From Burkholderiaceae bacterium 16 (GTDB lineage Bacteria > Pseudomonadota > Gammaproteobacteria > Burkholderiales > Burkholderiaceae), in assembly GCA_000955785.1 (NCBI GenBank), contig JYOD01000084.1:1-64000 (forward strand): DNA of 64,000 bases, in the 5' to 3' direction. The notes beneath the pieces were generated by a model. It saw only the letters and a list, made by a program, of their open reading frames with translations. It was not told the DNA's origin and made no database searches. Shown one piece after another: positions 51,847-60,041 of this stretch (positions are counted from its first letter, which is position 1; each line of letters opens with the position of its first letter). Both the position numbers and the translations under genes were made by a program.

Positions 51847-52997
51847 GATGCGATGGCCTCCTGCGACGGGGCTTGAGCGATGGCGGCGGTGTCGTTCTCC
51901 GGCGGCACCGGCGCCGGTGCGGGGACGCCCTGCCCGCGCTCGGCGCGCAGCCGGCGCAGCAGTTCGAGATTAGTCTGGAAATCCACGTAGTGCGGCAGCT
52001 TCAGATGCTGCACGAAGCCGGAGGCTTCCACGTTGTCGCTGTGGTAGAGCATGAACTCCACGTCATTGGCGGGAGCGTCGGCCGCTTCGCCCAGTTCGGC
52101 GGCGCGCATCGCGCGGTCGGCCAGCGCCATCGACATTGCCTTGCGCTCGCCGTAGCCGAACACCAGGCCATAGCCGCGCGTAAAGCTCGGCCCCTCCTGC
52201 GCGTTGCCGGCAAACTGGCTCACCATCTGGCATTCGGTGACCTCGATCTCGCCGATGGTCACGGCAAATCCCAGCTCTTCCACGAACAGTTCGACCTCCA
52301 CCGCGCCGTAGCGGATCTCCGCCGCGAACGGGTGCGAGTTGCCGTAGCCGCGCTGGGTCGAGTAGCCCATCGACAACAAGAAACCTTCATCGGCGCGTGC
52401 CAGGTTCTGCAAGCGCGCCGGACGGGCGGCGGGCAGTTCCAGGGGTTCGCGCGTCAGGTCGGGCGGCGCGGGATCGTGCGGGGGCACCGTCTCCGGCTCG
52501 ATCAGCGATTCCTGGCGCAGCAGGTCGGTCACGCGGGGCATGCGCGCGTCCAGCGTGGACGCCGCCGGCGGCAACGGCGCATTCTCGCGCTCGGCCTCCA
52601 GCGTGAAGTCCAGCAAGCGCTGGGTGTAATCGTAGGTCGGGCCCAGCACCTGCCCGCCCGGCACGTCCTTGAAGGTGGACGAGATCCGGCGCCGCAAGCG
52701 CATGGCGCCGGTATCGAGCGCCACCGAGTAGCCGAAACGCGGCAAGGTGGTGCGATAGGCGCGCAGCAGGAACACGGCTTCGATCAGGTCGCCCGCGGCC
52801 TGCTTGATGGCCAGCGCGGCCAGGTGCGGGTCGTACAGCGAGCCCTCGGCCATCACGCGCGACACGGCCAGCGGCATCTGCTCGCGCACCTGCGCCAGCG
52901 TCAGCTCCGGCACGGCGCGGTCGCCGCGGCGGTAGTCGTCCAGCATGCGATAGGAGTTGAGGATGGCGCGTTCGCCCCCTTTGACGGCAACGTACAT
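51843..52997 (-). CDS. phnI: C-P lyase core protein PhnI
   Basis: 384 residues. The start at 52997 gives the usual MYVAVKGGERAILNSYRMLD. PhnI carries nucleosidase activity and with PhnG, H and L makes the ribose methylphosphonate triphosphate. Landmarks include AEGSLYDPHLAALAIKQAAG, LGPTYDYTQRLLDFTLE and the C-terminal HLKLPHYVDFQTNLELLRRL. It lies one base from the phnH stop. Confidence 0.95.
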   Translation of the reverse strand: MYVAVKGGERAILNSYRMLDDYRRGDRAVPELTLAQVREQMPLAVSRVMAEGSLYDPHLAALAIKQAAGDLIEAVFLLRAYRTTLPRFGYSVALDTGAMRLRRRISSTFKDVPGGQVLGPTYDYTQRLLDFTLEAERENAPLPPAASTLDARMPRVTDLLRQESLIEPETVPPHDPAPPDLTREPLELPAARPARLQNLARADEGFLLSMGYSTQRGYGNSHPFAAEIRYGAVEVELFVEELGFAVTIGEIEVTECQMVSQFAGNAQEGPSFTRGYGLVFGYGERKAMSMALADRAMRAAELGEAADAPANDVEFMLYHSDNVEASGFVQHLKLPHYVDFQTNLELLRRLRAERGQGVPAPAPVPPENDTAAIAQAPSQEAIAS

Positions 52998-52998
52998 A

Positions 52999-53646
52999 TC
53001 AAGCCTCCGCTTGGGTGGTGCGCGGCAGCGCGCACAGGCGGCTGGCACTGGTCAGGAGCACATCCACGCCGAGCGGGAAGCGCGCATGGTTGGCTTGCCA
53101 CTGGGTCCAGAAACCACCCGGCAAGCCTTGCACGGCAAGCGTCGCCTGGCGCTCGATGCCGGGGCCGCGCAGCGTGACGGCAGGGCCATCGCACAGCGAC
53201 TCCACTTCGAGCAACAGCGTGGCGGAGCGGTCCGGATAAGCCGGATCGCCCTGGGCGCACGCCGCGAGATCCGGCACGGCATGGCCGGCCGGCACCGCCA
53301 CGAAGGTGGCCTGCCCCACTTCGGCCACCAGCGGGCAGCCGCAATGGAAACGCAGGAAGGCGCGCACGCCCTCGGGCGTTTGCGGCGGCAGCCACACGGG
53401 CGTATCGCTATCGGCCAGCGCCAGCAGCAGCGCGCTCAGCGCAGGCGACAGGCCCGGCGGCACGCCGCACGGCTCGGCCAGCTCGCCGATGGTGCCGGGG
53501 TGTGACATGGCGTCCAGCGCGGCGCGGAAGGTCCGCTGCGCCGACTGCACCGCATCGTCGAAGCCGGGCAAGAGCATCGGCGCCTGGCGGCCCGCAGGCG
53601 CGTTGTCGTATCCAGCCGCCTGGGCGGCAATCGGTTGGCCTGGCAT
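52999..53646 (-). CDS. phnH: C-P lyase core protein PhnH
   Basis: 215 residues from 53646. LLPGFDDAVQSAQRTFRAAL near the N-terminus and DPAYPDRSATLLLEVESL are typical of PhnH, a PLP-like-transferase-fold protein without catalytic Lys that is part of the GHIJ complex. It is one base after phnG. Confidence 0.93.
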   Translation of the reverse strand: MPGQPIAAQAAGYDNAPAGRQAPMLLPGFDDAVQSAQRTFRAALDAMSHPGTIGELAEPCGVPPGLSPALSALLLALADSDTPVWLPPQTPEGVRAFLRFHCGCPLVAEVGQATFVAVPAGHAVPDLAACAQGDPAYPDRSATLLLEVESLCDGPAVTLRGPGIERQATLAVQGLPGGFWTQWQANHARFPLGVDVLLTSASRLCALPRTTQAEA

Positions 53647-53647
53647 C

Positions 53648-54145
53648 TCAATCCTCTCCACGCACCATGGTAAAAAACTCAACTTTTGTCTGTGCTGCTA
53701 CCGCGGCCTCGTGTTCGCCGCGCGCCGCGCGCTCCCCGGCCAGCGGCGCGACCACTTCGGCCTGCACGCGCTCATGCCAGCCTGGCAGTTGCAACAGGGC
53801 ATCCAGCACGGCGATCTGCTCCGCCTGGCGGTGTGTACGGCCCTGCACGTAGCCCACGCCCACCACGCCCGGCTCCAGCGTTACCGCGCAGCGCGTTACG
53901 CTGACTTCGCCCAGGTTGAACTGCGCACCGGTGCCGCCGGCGCGCCCTCGCACCATCGCCATGCCGCTTTCCGGCTTGCGCAGCAGGCGATACGCCGGCA
54001 GCGCGCCGAGGCGGCCAACGGCCTGCTCCAGGGCTTCCGGGTCCGCCAGCGCCAGCACGCGCAGCCATGCGGCGCGGGCCGCCTGGCCGGCCTGTTCCTG
54101 GGCCGCCGCTGGCTGCCTGCCGGATCCGGTATCGGTTCGATCCAT
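53648..54145 (-). CDS. phnG: C-P lyase core protein PhnG
   Basis: 165 residues. ARAAWLRVLALADPEALEQA starts the conserved part, followed by LRKPESGMAMVRGRAGGTGA, QFNLGEVSVTRCAV and GYVQGRTHRQAEQIAVLDAL. This is the first gene of the phnGHIJKLM unit; its promoter must lie in the 175-base region shared with the divergent phnF. Confidence 0.94.
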   Translation of the reverse strand: MDRTDTGSGRQPAAAQEQAGQAARAAWLRVLALADPEALEQAVGRLGALPAYRLLRKPESGMAMVRGRAGGTGAQFNLGEVSVTRCAVTLEPGVVGVGYVQGRTHRQAEQIAVLDALLQLPGWHERVQAEVVAPLAGERAARGEHEAAVAAQTKVEFFTMVRGED

Positions 54146-54160
54146 TTCATATCCCCTATA

Positions 54161-54178
54161 CGTCTATACGTTTAGATG
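54161..54178. promoter_or_regulatory. Candidate PhnF operator between phnG and phnF
   Basis: CGTCTATAC/GTTTAGATG is an imperfect 18-bp palindrome with seven of nine paired positions, 16 bases upstream of the phnG start. It resembles the short GT-TATA-AC-like dyads bound by GntR/HutC-family proteins. The overlapping direct repeat TATACG (twice) may give a second binding mode. No Pho-box-like repeat was seen in this intergenic region. Confidence 0.5.
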
Positions 54179-54320
54179 TAGAATACCATCCATGGCCGAA
54201 CTACAACATAGCCAGATGAAGCTTTGATGACGCCTGGCGACGTTGTTTGGTTCTACGCATCGCATTGCGCGGTTGAGGCACAATCGCATTCCATTGAAGC
54301 ACGCCAATGATTAACGCAGG

Positions 54321-55076
54321 ATGACGAAAAGGCAGGACAGGATGGTGGAACAGGAAGTCGAACGCGGTTCGGGAGTTGCGGTATGGCGCCAGATCGGCGA
54401 AGCCCTGGCGCTCGACATCCGCAACAAGCTCTACATGCCGGGCGAGCGGCTGCCGCCCGAGCCGGAGTTGGCCAGCCGGTTCGCCGTCAATCGCCACACC
54501 ATCCGCCGCGCCATGGGCGAACTGGAGCAGAACGGCCTGGTACGCATCGAGCAAGGCAGGGGCACGTTCGTGCAGGAACACGCGATCGACTACGCCATCG
54601 GGCGCCGTACCCGTTTCTCGCAGAACCTGGCCAGCCAGGGCATGCGCGGGCACATCGAAGTGCTCGAATCGCAAACGCTGCGCGCGCCCGAGATCGCCAA
54701 GCACCTGGGGCTGGCGCGCAGCGCCCCCATCCTGCGCGTGCAGATGCTGGGCAAGGCCGAAGCCCGCACCATCGACGTCGCCGATCATTACTTCGATGCC
54801 GCCCGCTTTCCCGACATGGATGAACAGTTGCGCGCGCGCCAGTCCATCTCCAAGGCGTTCGCCCATTACGGCATCACCGACTACACGCGCAAATGGTCGC
54901 GCATCACCGCGGCCATGCCGACCGCGCCGGTGGCCCGCCAGCTCAACCAGCCCAAGACCCGGCCGATCCTGCAGGTGGAAGCGCTCAATGTCGACCCGGG
55001 AGGCGCACCGCTGCAATACAGCGTGGTGCGTTTCGCCGGCGACTGGGTGCAACTGACCGTGGCCGACCAGGACTAG
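54321..55076 (+). CDS. phnF: GntR/HutC family regulator PhnF
   Basis: 251 residues (244 if the Met at 54342, which has the better ribosome-binding site AGGACAGG, is used). The winged helix spans about residues 15-75 (LPPEPELASRFAVNRHTIRR, then EQNGLVRIEQGRGTFVQE), and a UTRA ligand domain spans about 95-245. It is divergent from phnG, the standard place for the local repressor of C-P lyase genes. The ligand is likely a phosphonate or an intermediate. Confidence 0.92.
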   Translation: MTKRQDRMVEQEVERGSGVAVWRQIGEALALDIRNKLYMPGERLPPEPELASRFAVNRHTIRRAMGELEQNGLVRIEQGRGTFVQEHAIDYAIGRRTRFSQNLASQGMRGHIEVLESQTLRAPEIAKHLGLARSAPILRVQMLGKAEARTIDVADHYFDAARFPDMDEQLRARQSISKAFAHYGITDYTRKWSRITAAMPTAPVARQLNQPKTRPILQVEALNVDPGGAPLQYSVVRFAGDWVQLTVADQD

Positions 55077-55277
55077 GCGGCAGCCATGATCTTCGCGCCA
55101 CAGGGATGCACCGAACATGGGCCGGACATCGGCCGGCCCGCAAATTGCTTACTTCCGGTATGGCGTGCAGCACTGGTGGCAATCGCATACCGGGACACGA
55201 TAGCTTCGCCGCGGGTTGCGCAGGCGGCGATGCACCGACACAATCTGCCAATGCACGAATCGCACCGCAATTGGTCT

Positions 55278-55295
55278 AGACATCCGCTTGTCATC
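55278..55295 (+). promoter_or_regulatory. Pho-box-like direct repeat upstream of the second phnM
   Basis: AGACATC-CGCT-TGTCATC: two seven-base half-sites 11 bases apart, the spacing used by PhoB. TGTCATC is identical to the half-site upstream of phnC. It lies 22 bases before the start codon, and AAGGT between them can be the ribosome-binding site. Confidence 0.5.
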
Positions 55296-55317
55296 TGCCC
55301 GCGCTAAGGTCGCCAGC

Positions 55318-56514
55318 ATGGATACCAATCACGCATATCACCCCACCCTCGCCGGCCTGCGCGGCCGGCGCGTCCTAACCGCCAACGGCATCGCCCCGGC
55401 CGCCTTCGCCTTCCGCGATGGTTGCCTGGCGGGGCCCGCCAGTACGCCGGGAGCCGCCCTCGATGCGGGCGACCTGCTGGTGCTGCCCGGCATCGTGGAC
55501 ATCCACGGCGACGCCTTCGAGCGCGCGGTGATGCCGCGGCCCGGCGTTAGCTTCCCGTACACCAGCGCGCTGTTCGACGTGGATCGCCAGTTGCTCGCGC
55601 ATGGCATCACCACCGAGCTGCACGGCGTGACGCTGTCGTGGGAAGGCGGCTTGCGCGGCGAGGCGTACGCGCAACGCATGTTCGACGGCCTGGAACGCAT
55701 GCGCGGCACGCTGGGCGCGCAGCACCACGTGCACCTGCGCTTCGAGGCGCACCACCTGGCCGGGCTGGAGACGGCCCTGGATTGGATCGATTCGGGCAAA
55801 GTGCGCTTCCTCGCCATCAACGACCACCTGCCGCTGATGGCGACCCGCATGCACGACGCCCGCAAGCTGGCGCAGTACGCGGACCGCGCGGAATGCGACC
55901 CAGCCACCTTCCGCCAACGGCTGGAACAGGCCGCCGCGCAGGCCGGCGCCGTGCCCGCCGGCGTGGCCCGGCTGATTGCCGCCGCCCGCGCCGCCGGCCT
56001 GCAGGTGGCATCGCACGACGACGGCGATGCCACCACGCGCCAGGGCTATCACCAGCAAGGTTGCACGGTGGCGGAATTCCCGCTGACCGTCGACGTGGCC
56101 CGCGCCGCCCGTGCCCTGCGCAACCACACCGTATTCGGCGCCCCCAATGTGATCCGCGGCGGCAGCCACACCGGCGCCCCGGACGCCACCGAGATGATCG
56201 CCGCCGGGCTCTGCGACGTACTGGCCTCCGACTACTATTACCCCGCGCCGCTGCAAGCGGCATTCCGGCTGGCGCAGCTCGGCGTGCTGCCGCTGCCGGC
56301 CGCCTGGGACCTGGTTTCGCGCAACCCCGCGCGCGCCGCCGGCATGAACGACCGCGGCACGCTGGGCCCCGGCCTGCGCGCCGACGCCATCATCGTCGAC
56401 GACCGCGATCCCGCCCTGCCGCAAGTCTGCGCCGCCATCGTCGGCGGCGTATTGCGGCACGCCACCCGCGCCTTCCCGCTGGTGCTGTCCGGCGACGAAC
56501 GGCGAGCTGCCTGA
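55318..56514 (+). CDS. phnM: PhnM-like amidohydrolase, copy 2
   Basis: 398 residues. The metal site is VDIHGDAFERAVMPRPGVSF, with further ligands in INDHLPLMATRM and ASHDDGDATTR and the acid in ASDYYYPAPLQAAF. It has the same superfamily and same C-P lyase context as the copy at 48085-49317 but is clearly divergent, for example HGDAFE in place of HCDAIE. It heads a second operon with a 2H phosphoesterase and phnN. It may be the main PhnM, or act on another ribosyl triphosphate. The first copy closes the GHIJKL unit. Confidence 0.9.
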   Translation: MDTNHAYHPTLAGLRGRRVLTANGIAPAAFAFRDGCLAGPASTPGAALDAGDLLVLPGIVDIHGDAFERAVMPRPGVSFPYTSALFDVDRQLLAHGITTELHGVTLSWEGGLRGEAYAQRMFDGLERMRGTLGAQHHVHLRFEAHHLAGLETALDWIDSGKVRFLAINDHLPLMATRMHDARKLAQYADRAECDPATFRQRLEQAAAQAGAVPAGVARLIAAARAAGLQVASHDDGDATTRQGYHQQGCTVAEFPLTVDVARAARALRNHTVFGAPNVIRGGSHTGAPDATEMIAAGLCDVLASDYYYPAPLQAAFRLAQLGVLPLPAAWDLVSRNPARAAGMNDRGTLGPGLRADAIIVDDRDPALPQVCAAIVGGVLRHATRAFPLVLSGDERRAA

Positions 56515-56523
56515 CCGTTTCCC

Positions 56524-57285
56524 ATGATGCCAAGCACCGCACCAAACCCGATGTCCCGGGCCTATCGCTACGCCATCTACCTCAATCCCGCCGCGCCGTT
56601 CCGGCAGGTGGGCGCGCAGTGGCTGGGCCGCTGCGCCGACACGGGCGCAGCCATCGCACGCCCCGCGCGGGAGGATGCCCGCATTGCCTGCTGGACCGAA
56701 GCACCCGCCCACTATGGCCTGCATGCCACGCTCAAGGCACCGTTCCGCCTTGCGGACAGCCAGGCGCCAGCCGGGCTCGACGCCGCCATGCGCGCCTTCG
56801 CCCTGGACCGCCAGCCCTTCGCCGTTCCGCTCGCCCTGCAAAACCTGCGCGGCTTCCTGGCCTGGTGCCTGGGCGGCGACGCGAGCGCCAATGCGCGCAT
56901 GCACGCCCTGGCGGACGCTGCGGTAAGGGAACTGGACGACTTCCGCGCGCCGCCCACCAGCGCCGAACTCGCTCGCCGCAAACCCGCGCAGCTCAGCGCG
57001 GAGTCCCGGCGCATGCTGGACGCCTGGGGCTACCCCTACGCATTCGAAACCTTCATATTCCACATCACGCTGACCGGCATGCTGGACGAAGTCGAGCAAG
57101 CCGAAGCGATCGCCATGCTGCAAGCCGCCAGCGGCACGCTCCTGCAAGCGCCGATGCCCGTACGCGATGTCAGCCTGTTCGTGCAGCCTGCACCGGATGC
57201 GCCCTTCATGGCGGCCCGCCACTATGGCTTCGACGGCAGCATCACCGACGCCGCCGGCGCGGCCCTGCTGGAAAACACGGCATGA
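56524..57285 (+). CDS. DUF1045 2H phosphoesterase, phosphonate-linked
   Basis: 253 residues. The two active-site motifs of the 2H superfamily are HATLKAPF near residue 67 and HITLTG near residue 180. The family (DUF1045) is found almost only in C-P lyase loci. Members have been proposed to open the ribosyl 1,2-cyclic phosphate left by PhnJ, the task of PhnP elsewhere; no PhnP-type metallo-beta-lactamase gene is seen in this window. It overlaps phnN by four bases and follows phnM2 by nine. Confidence 0.9.
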   Translation: MMPSTAPNPMSRAYRYAIYLNPAAPFRQVGAQWLGRCADTGAAIARPAREDARIACWTEAPAHYGLHATLKAPFRLADSQAPAGLDAAMRAFALDRQPFAVPLALQNLRGFLAWCLGGDASANARMHALADAAVRELDDFRAPPTSAELARRKPAQLSAESRRMLDAWGYPYAFETFIFHITLTGMLDEVEQAEAIAMLQAASGTLLQAPMPVRDVSLFVQPAPDAPFMAARHYGFDGSITDAAGAALLENTA

Positions 57286-57938
57286 ATACCCAGGCAACAG
57301 GCATCGCCGCCCGGGCCGACATGGCCGCGGCACCGGCTCAAGCCGCCGGCGGAAGCCGCCTGATCTACCTGATGGGCCCCTCCGGCAGCGGCAAAGACTC
57401 CTTGCTGCGCGTCTTGCGCGACAAGCTGCAGGACAATGGACGCGAACGAATAGCACAGCGCTACATCACCCGCGCCAGCAGCGCCGACGAAGCCAGCATA
57501 GCGATCACCCAGGCCGAGTTCGAGCGGTGCGCCGCGCAACACGGCTTCGCGCTGCACTGGCGCAGCCACGGCCTGTGCTACGGCATCGGCATCGAACTCG
57601 ACGCCTGGCTGGCGCAAGGCCTGTGCGTGGTCGTCAACGGCTCACGCGAACACCTCGCCGCCGCCCACGCCCGCTACCCCGCCCTGCACGCGGTACAGAT
57701 CAGCGTGCGCCTGCAGGTACTGGGAGAGCGCCTGCGCCTGCGTGGCCGCGAGGACGAGCAAGCCATCGTCCGGCGCCTGCAGCGCGCCGGCGAACCGTTC
57801 GCGGTGCCGGCTGGCTGCAGGCTGACGGTGATCGACAACAGCGGCGCGCTGGAGACGGCAGCGCAGGCGTTGCTGCGGCTGACACGCGAGGGGGGACATG
57901 GGGGGAAGACCGGGCTGACGGTGGCCGGGCGATCCTGA
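57282..57938 (+). CDS. phnN: Ribose 1,5-bisphosphate phosphokinase
   Basis: 218 residues with a long Ala-rich head. The P-loop is MGPSGSGKDSLLRVL near residue 32; QRYITRASSADE and WRSHGLCYGIGIELDAWLAQ are typical PhnN landmarks. It phosphorylates ribose 1,5-bisphosphate to PRPP, the last step of the C-P lyase route. The ATG lies in the stop region of the 2H gene (ATGA). Confidence 0.94.
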   Translation: MNTQATGIAARADMAAAPAQAAGGSRLIYLMGPSGSGKDSLLRVLRDKLQDNGRERIAQRYITRASSADEASIAITQAEFERCAAQHGFALHWRSHGLCYGIGIELDAWLAQGLCVVVNGSREHLAAAHARYPALHAVQISVRLQVLGERLRLRGREDEQAIVRRLQRAGEPFAVPAGCRLTVIDNSGALETAAQALLRLTREGGHGGKTGLTVAGRS

Positions 57939-57973
57939 TCCCGGACGTCGTCGCCGCGCGGCAAGCCGTCCGG

Positions 57974-58462
57974 CTAAGCCGCCACCGGCAACCCAATGCT
58001 AAAACTGATGCCGTGCTCGGTAAAACCGAGCCGCCGATAGAACTGATGGGCCTGCAGGCGCCTGGCGCTGGACGAAAGCGCCAGCTTGGCGGCGCCCGCC
58101 TCCTCGGCCAGCCGCATGGCCGCGCGCATCATGGCCGAACCCACGCCGGTGCCGCGCGCGGTGCGGGCCACCACCACGCTTTCTACGATAGCCTCGCTGC
58201 GCCCGTCATGCGCCAGCACCGGGAATATCAGCAGGCAGAACGTGCCAAGCGGTTCGCCGGAATCCGCCAGCATCAGGTAGCAGCGATAGTCCGGCATTGC
58301 CTTCAGTTGCGCAAACAACGCGCGCATGCGGGGCAGTGGCAGCGGTGCCTCGCCATCCATCTCGGACAGCAAGGCGGCCACCTGCACGAGTTCGGTGTCG
58401 GTGCCGGTGACTTCGCGCAGGGCCAGTCCGCCGGCTCCCCGACTTCCTTCCTGGTCGTTCAT
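57974..58462 (-). CDS. GNAT acetyltransferase (PhnO-like position)
   Basis: 162 residues. The acetyl-CoA site is VVVARTARGTGVGSAMM near residue 97, and the closing FYRRLGFTEHGISF is standard for GNAT. In phn loci such genes are usually phnO, which N-acetylates aminoalkylphosphonates; by position that is likely here, but general GNAT activity cannot be excluded. It is the last gene of the phnCDE-HD unit, 11 bases after the HD gene. Confidence 0.82.
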   Translation of the reverse strand: MNDQEGSRGAGGLALREVTGTDTELVQVAALLSEMDGEAPLPLPRMRALFAQLKAMPDYRCYLMLADSGEPLGTFCLLIFPVLAHDGRSEAIVESVVVARTARGTGVGSAMMRAAMRLAEEAGAAKLALSSSARRLQAHQFYRRLGFTEHGISFSIGLPVAA

Positions 58463-58473
58463 GGATCGGTAGT

Positions 58474-59010
58474 TCAGGAAATGCGCCGGATGCAGCGCGA
58501 CACCATCGGAAGGTAGTGCTCCAGCGGCGGCGTGGCAAGGCCCACGACCTTGGCCAGATCGTCGTAGCGGCGCAGGCGCACCGCGTCCGGGCCATGCGGA
58601 TGCGCGACGAAGGCTTCGGCTTGCGCCGCATCGTAGGGGCCGCCCTGCAAGGCGAGGCTGTGCAGCGAGGCTGGCGACAACGTTGCCTGGTAGCCCGGAT
58701 CGATGGCGCACAGGTAGCGCTTGGCCGCCACGTGCAGGCGCACCGGCTCGGTCACGGCGGGTCCGAACCCGACCGCCAGCAGATCGGCGCCCACCTCCTG
58801 GTGCCGCATGTCGGTGGTGCCGTCCTCGGACATCACGAGATGGCCAAGATCGTGCAGCAGGCTGGCCACGATCAGCGATTCGGGATCGCCGGCCTGCTCG
58901 GCGAGTTGCGCGCATTGCAGTGCGTGCTCGGTCTGCGTGATGGCCTCACCGCCGTAGAAGGCGGTGCCGTGGCCTGAGAAGAGTATTTCGATGCGGCGCA
59001 GGATGGTCAT
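58474..59010 (-). CDS. HD-domain oxygenase of phosphonate operons (PhnZ-like)
   Basis: 178 residues. HD residues are visible in QTEHALQCAQL, LLHDLGHLVM and MRHQEVGADLL, with HVAAKRYLC later. FYGGEAITQTEH places the Tyr and Glu near the iron site as in PhnZ, which oxidatively cleaves 1-hydroxy-2-aminoethylphosphonate. The usual partner PhnY (a 2-oxoglutarate dioxygenase) is not next to it or in the phn locus. It follows phnE by 61 bases, between the transporter and the GNAT gene. Confidence 0.87.
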   Translation of the reverse strand: MTILRRIEILFSGHGTAFYGGEAITQTEHALQCAQLAEQAGDPESLIVASLLHDLGHLVMSEDGTTDMRHQEVGADLLAVGFGPAVTEPVRLHVAAKRYLCAIDPGYQATLSPASLHSLALQGGPYDAAQAEAFVAHPHGPDAVRLRRYDDLAKVVGLATPPLEHYLPMVSRCIRRIS

Positions 59011-59071
59011 GAAGATTCAGGGATGGTGGCTTGCTTGAGTGGCTGGCATACGAGGCGGGCTGATGCCCTCG

Positions 59072-59887
59072 TCACACAAGCGCCTTGCGGATGCGCGCCG
59101 ACAGCAAATCGATGACCGTGACAAAGCCGACGATGATGATGATCACCGCGCAGGTCTCGGCATACTGGAAGCTGCGGATGATCTCCCACAGCACGGTACC
59201 GATGCCGCCCGCGCCGACTATGCCCAGCACCGTGGCCGAACGGACATTGGATTCAAAGCGGTACAGCGCATACGAGATCCACAGCGGCAGCACCTGGGGA
59301 ATCACGCCATAGACAATCTCCTCGATCGCGCTGGCGCCGGTGGCGCGCACGCCTTCGACCGGACGCGGATCGATCGCCTCCACCGCTTCCGAAAAGAGCT
59401 TGGCGAGCACGCCGGTGGTGTGCACCCAGAGAGCCAGCACGCCGGCGAACGGCCCCAGCCCCACCGCCACGATAAACAACATGGCGAACACCATCTCGTT
59501 GATGGCGCGGCAGGCATCCATCACGCGCCGCATCGGCTGGTAGACCCAGGCGGGCACGATGTTGGAGGAACACGCCAGGCCCAGCGGCACGGCAAATACG
59601 ATGGACAGGAAGGTGCCCCAGATCGCAATCTGCACGGTCACCAGCATCTCATCCAGGTAGATGCGCCAGTCGCGGAAACTTGGCGGAAAGAAGTCGGCGG
59701 CGAATTTCGCCATATTGCCGGAATCCTTCCACAGGTCAAACGGGCGCATGTCGGCGCCCTGCCACGACATGGCCAGCAAGGCGAGCACCACCGCCCAGAC
59801 GAACAGGACTGGCAGGCTGGCCCGCGGCGGGCGGCCGGCGCGAGACGGAGTGGCTGGAGGCATGGCGGTGTTGACGGAAGGCAGCAT
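59072..59887 (-). CDS. phnE: Phosphonate ABC transporter permease PhnE
   Basis: 271 residues from 59887 (an upstream start would add an unlikely hydrophobic leader). The inner-membrane permease has about six helices, and the ATPase-coupling loop is EGVRATGASAIEEIVYGVIP. It closes with VGAGGIGTVLWEIIRSFQY. It transports phosphonates across the inner membrane with PhnC and PhnD. Only one permease gene is present. Confidence 0.93.
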   Translation of the reverse strand: MLPSVNTAMPPATPSRAGRPPRASLPVLFVWAVVLALLAMSWQGADMRPFDLWKDSGNMAKFAADFFPPSFRDWRIYLDEMLVTVQIAIWGTFLSIVFAVPLGLACSSNIVPAWVYQPMRRVMDACRAINEMVFAMLFIVAVGLGPFAGVLALWVHTTGVLAKLFSEAVEAIDPRPVEGVRATGASAIEEIVYGVIPQVLPLWISYALYRFESNVRSATVLGIVGAGGIGTVLWEIIRSFQYAETCAVIIIIVGFVTVIDLLSARIRKALV

Positions 59888-60041
59888 GGGGGAAGCAAAG
59901 ACAACGGTGGGTACAGCGGCAATTACGATGAAGCGGCAGTAGCAAGCAGCAAGGGCAGCACGCCGCAGCAGCGGATACGTGGCGGCCCGCCCCAAGCATC
60001 GGGACGGGCCGCGCGATCGCGCCCGGCGGACTGCTTTGCGC

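Noticed and set aside
55375..57456. Reverse-strand open frame of nearly 700 codons across phnM2, the 2H gene and phnN.
   Set aside because: It is antisense to three genes with unmistakable active-site motifs and has no domain character of its own.
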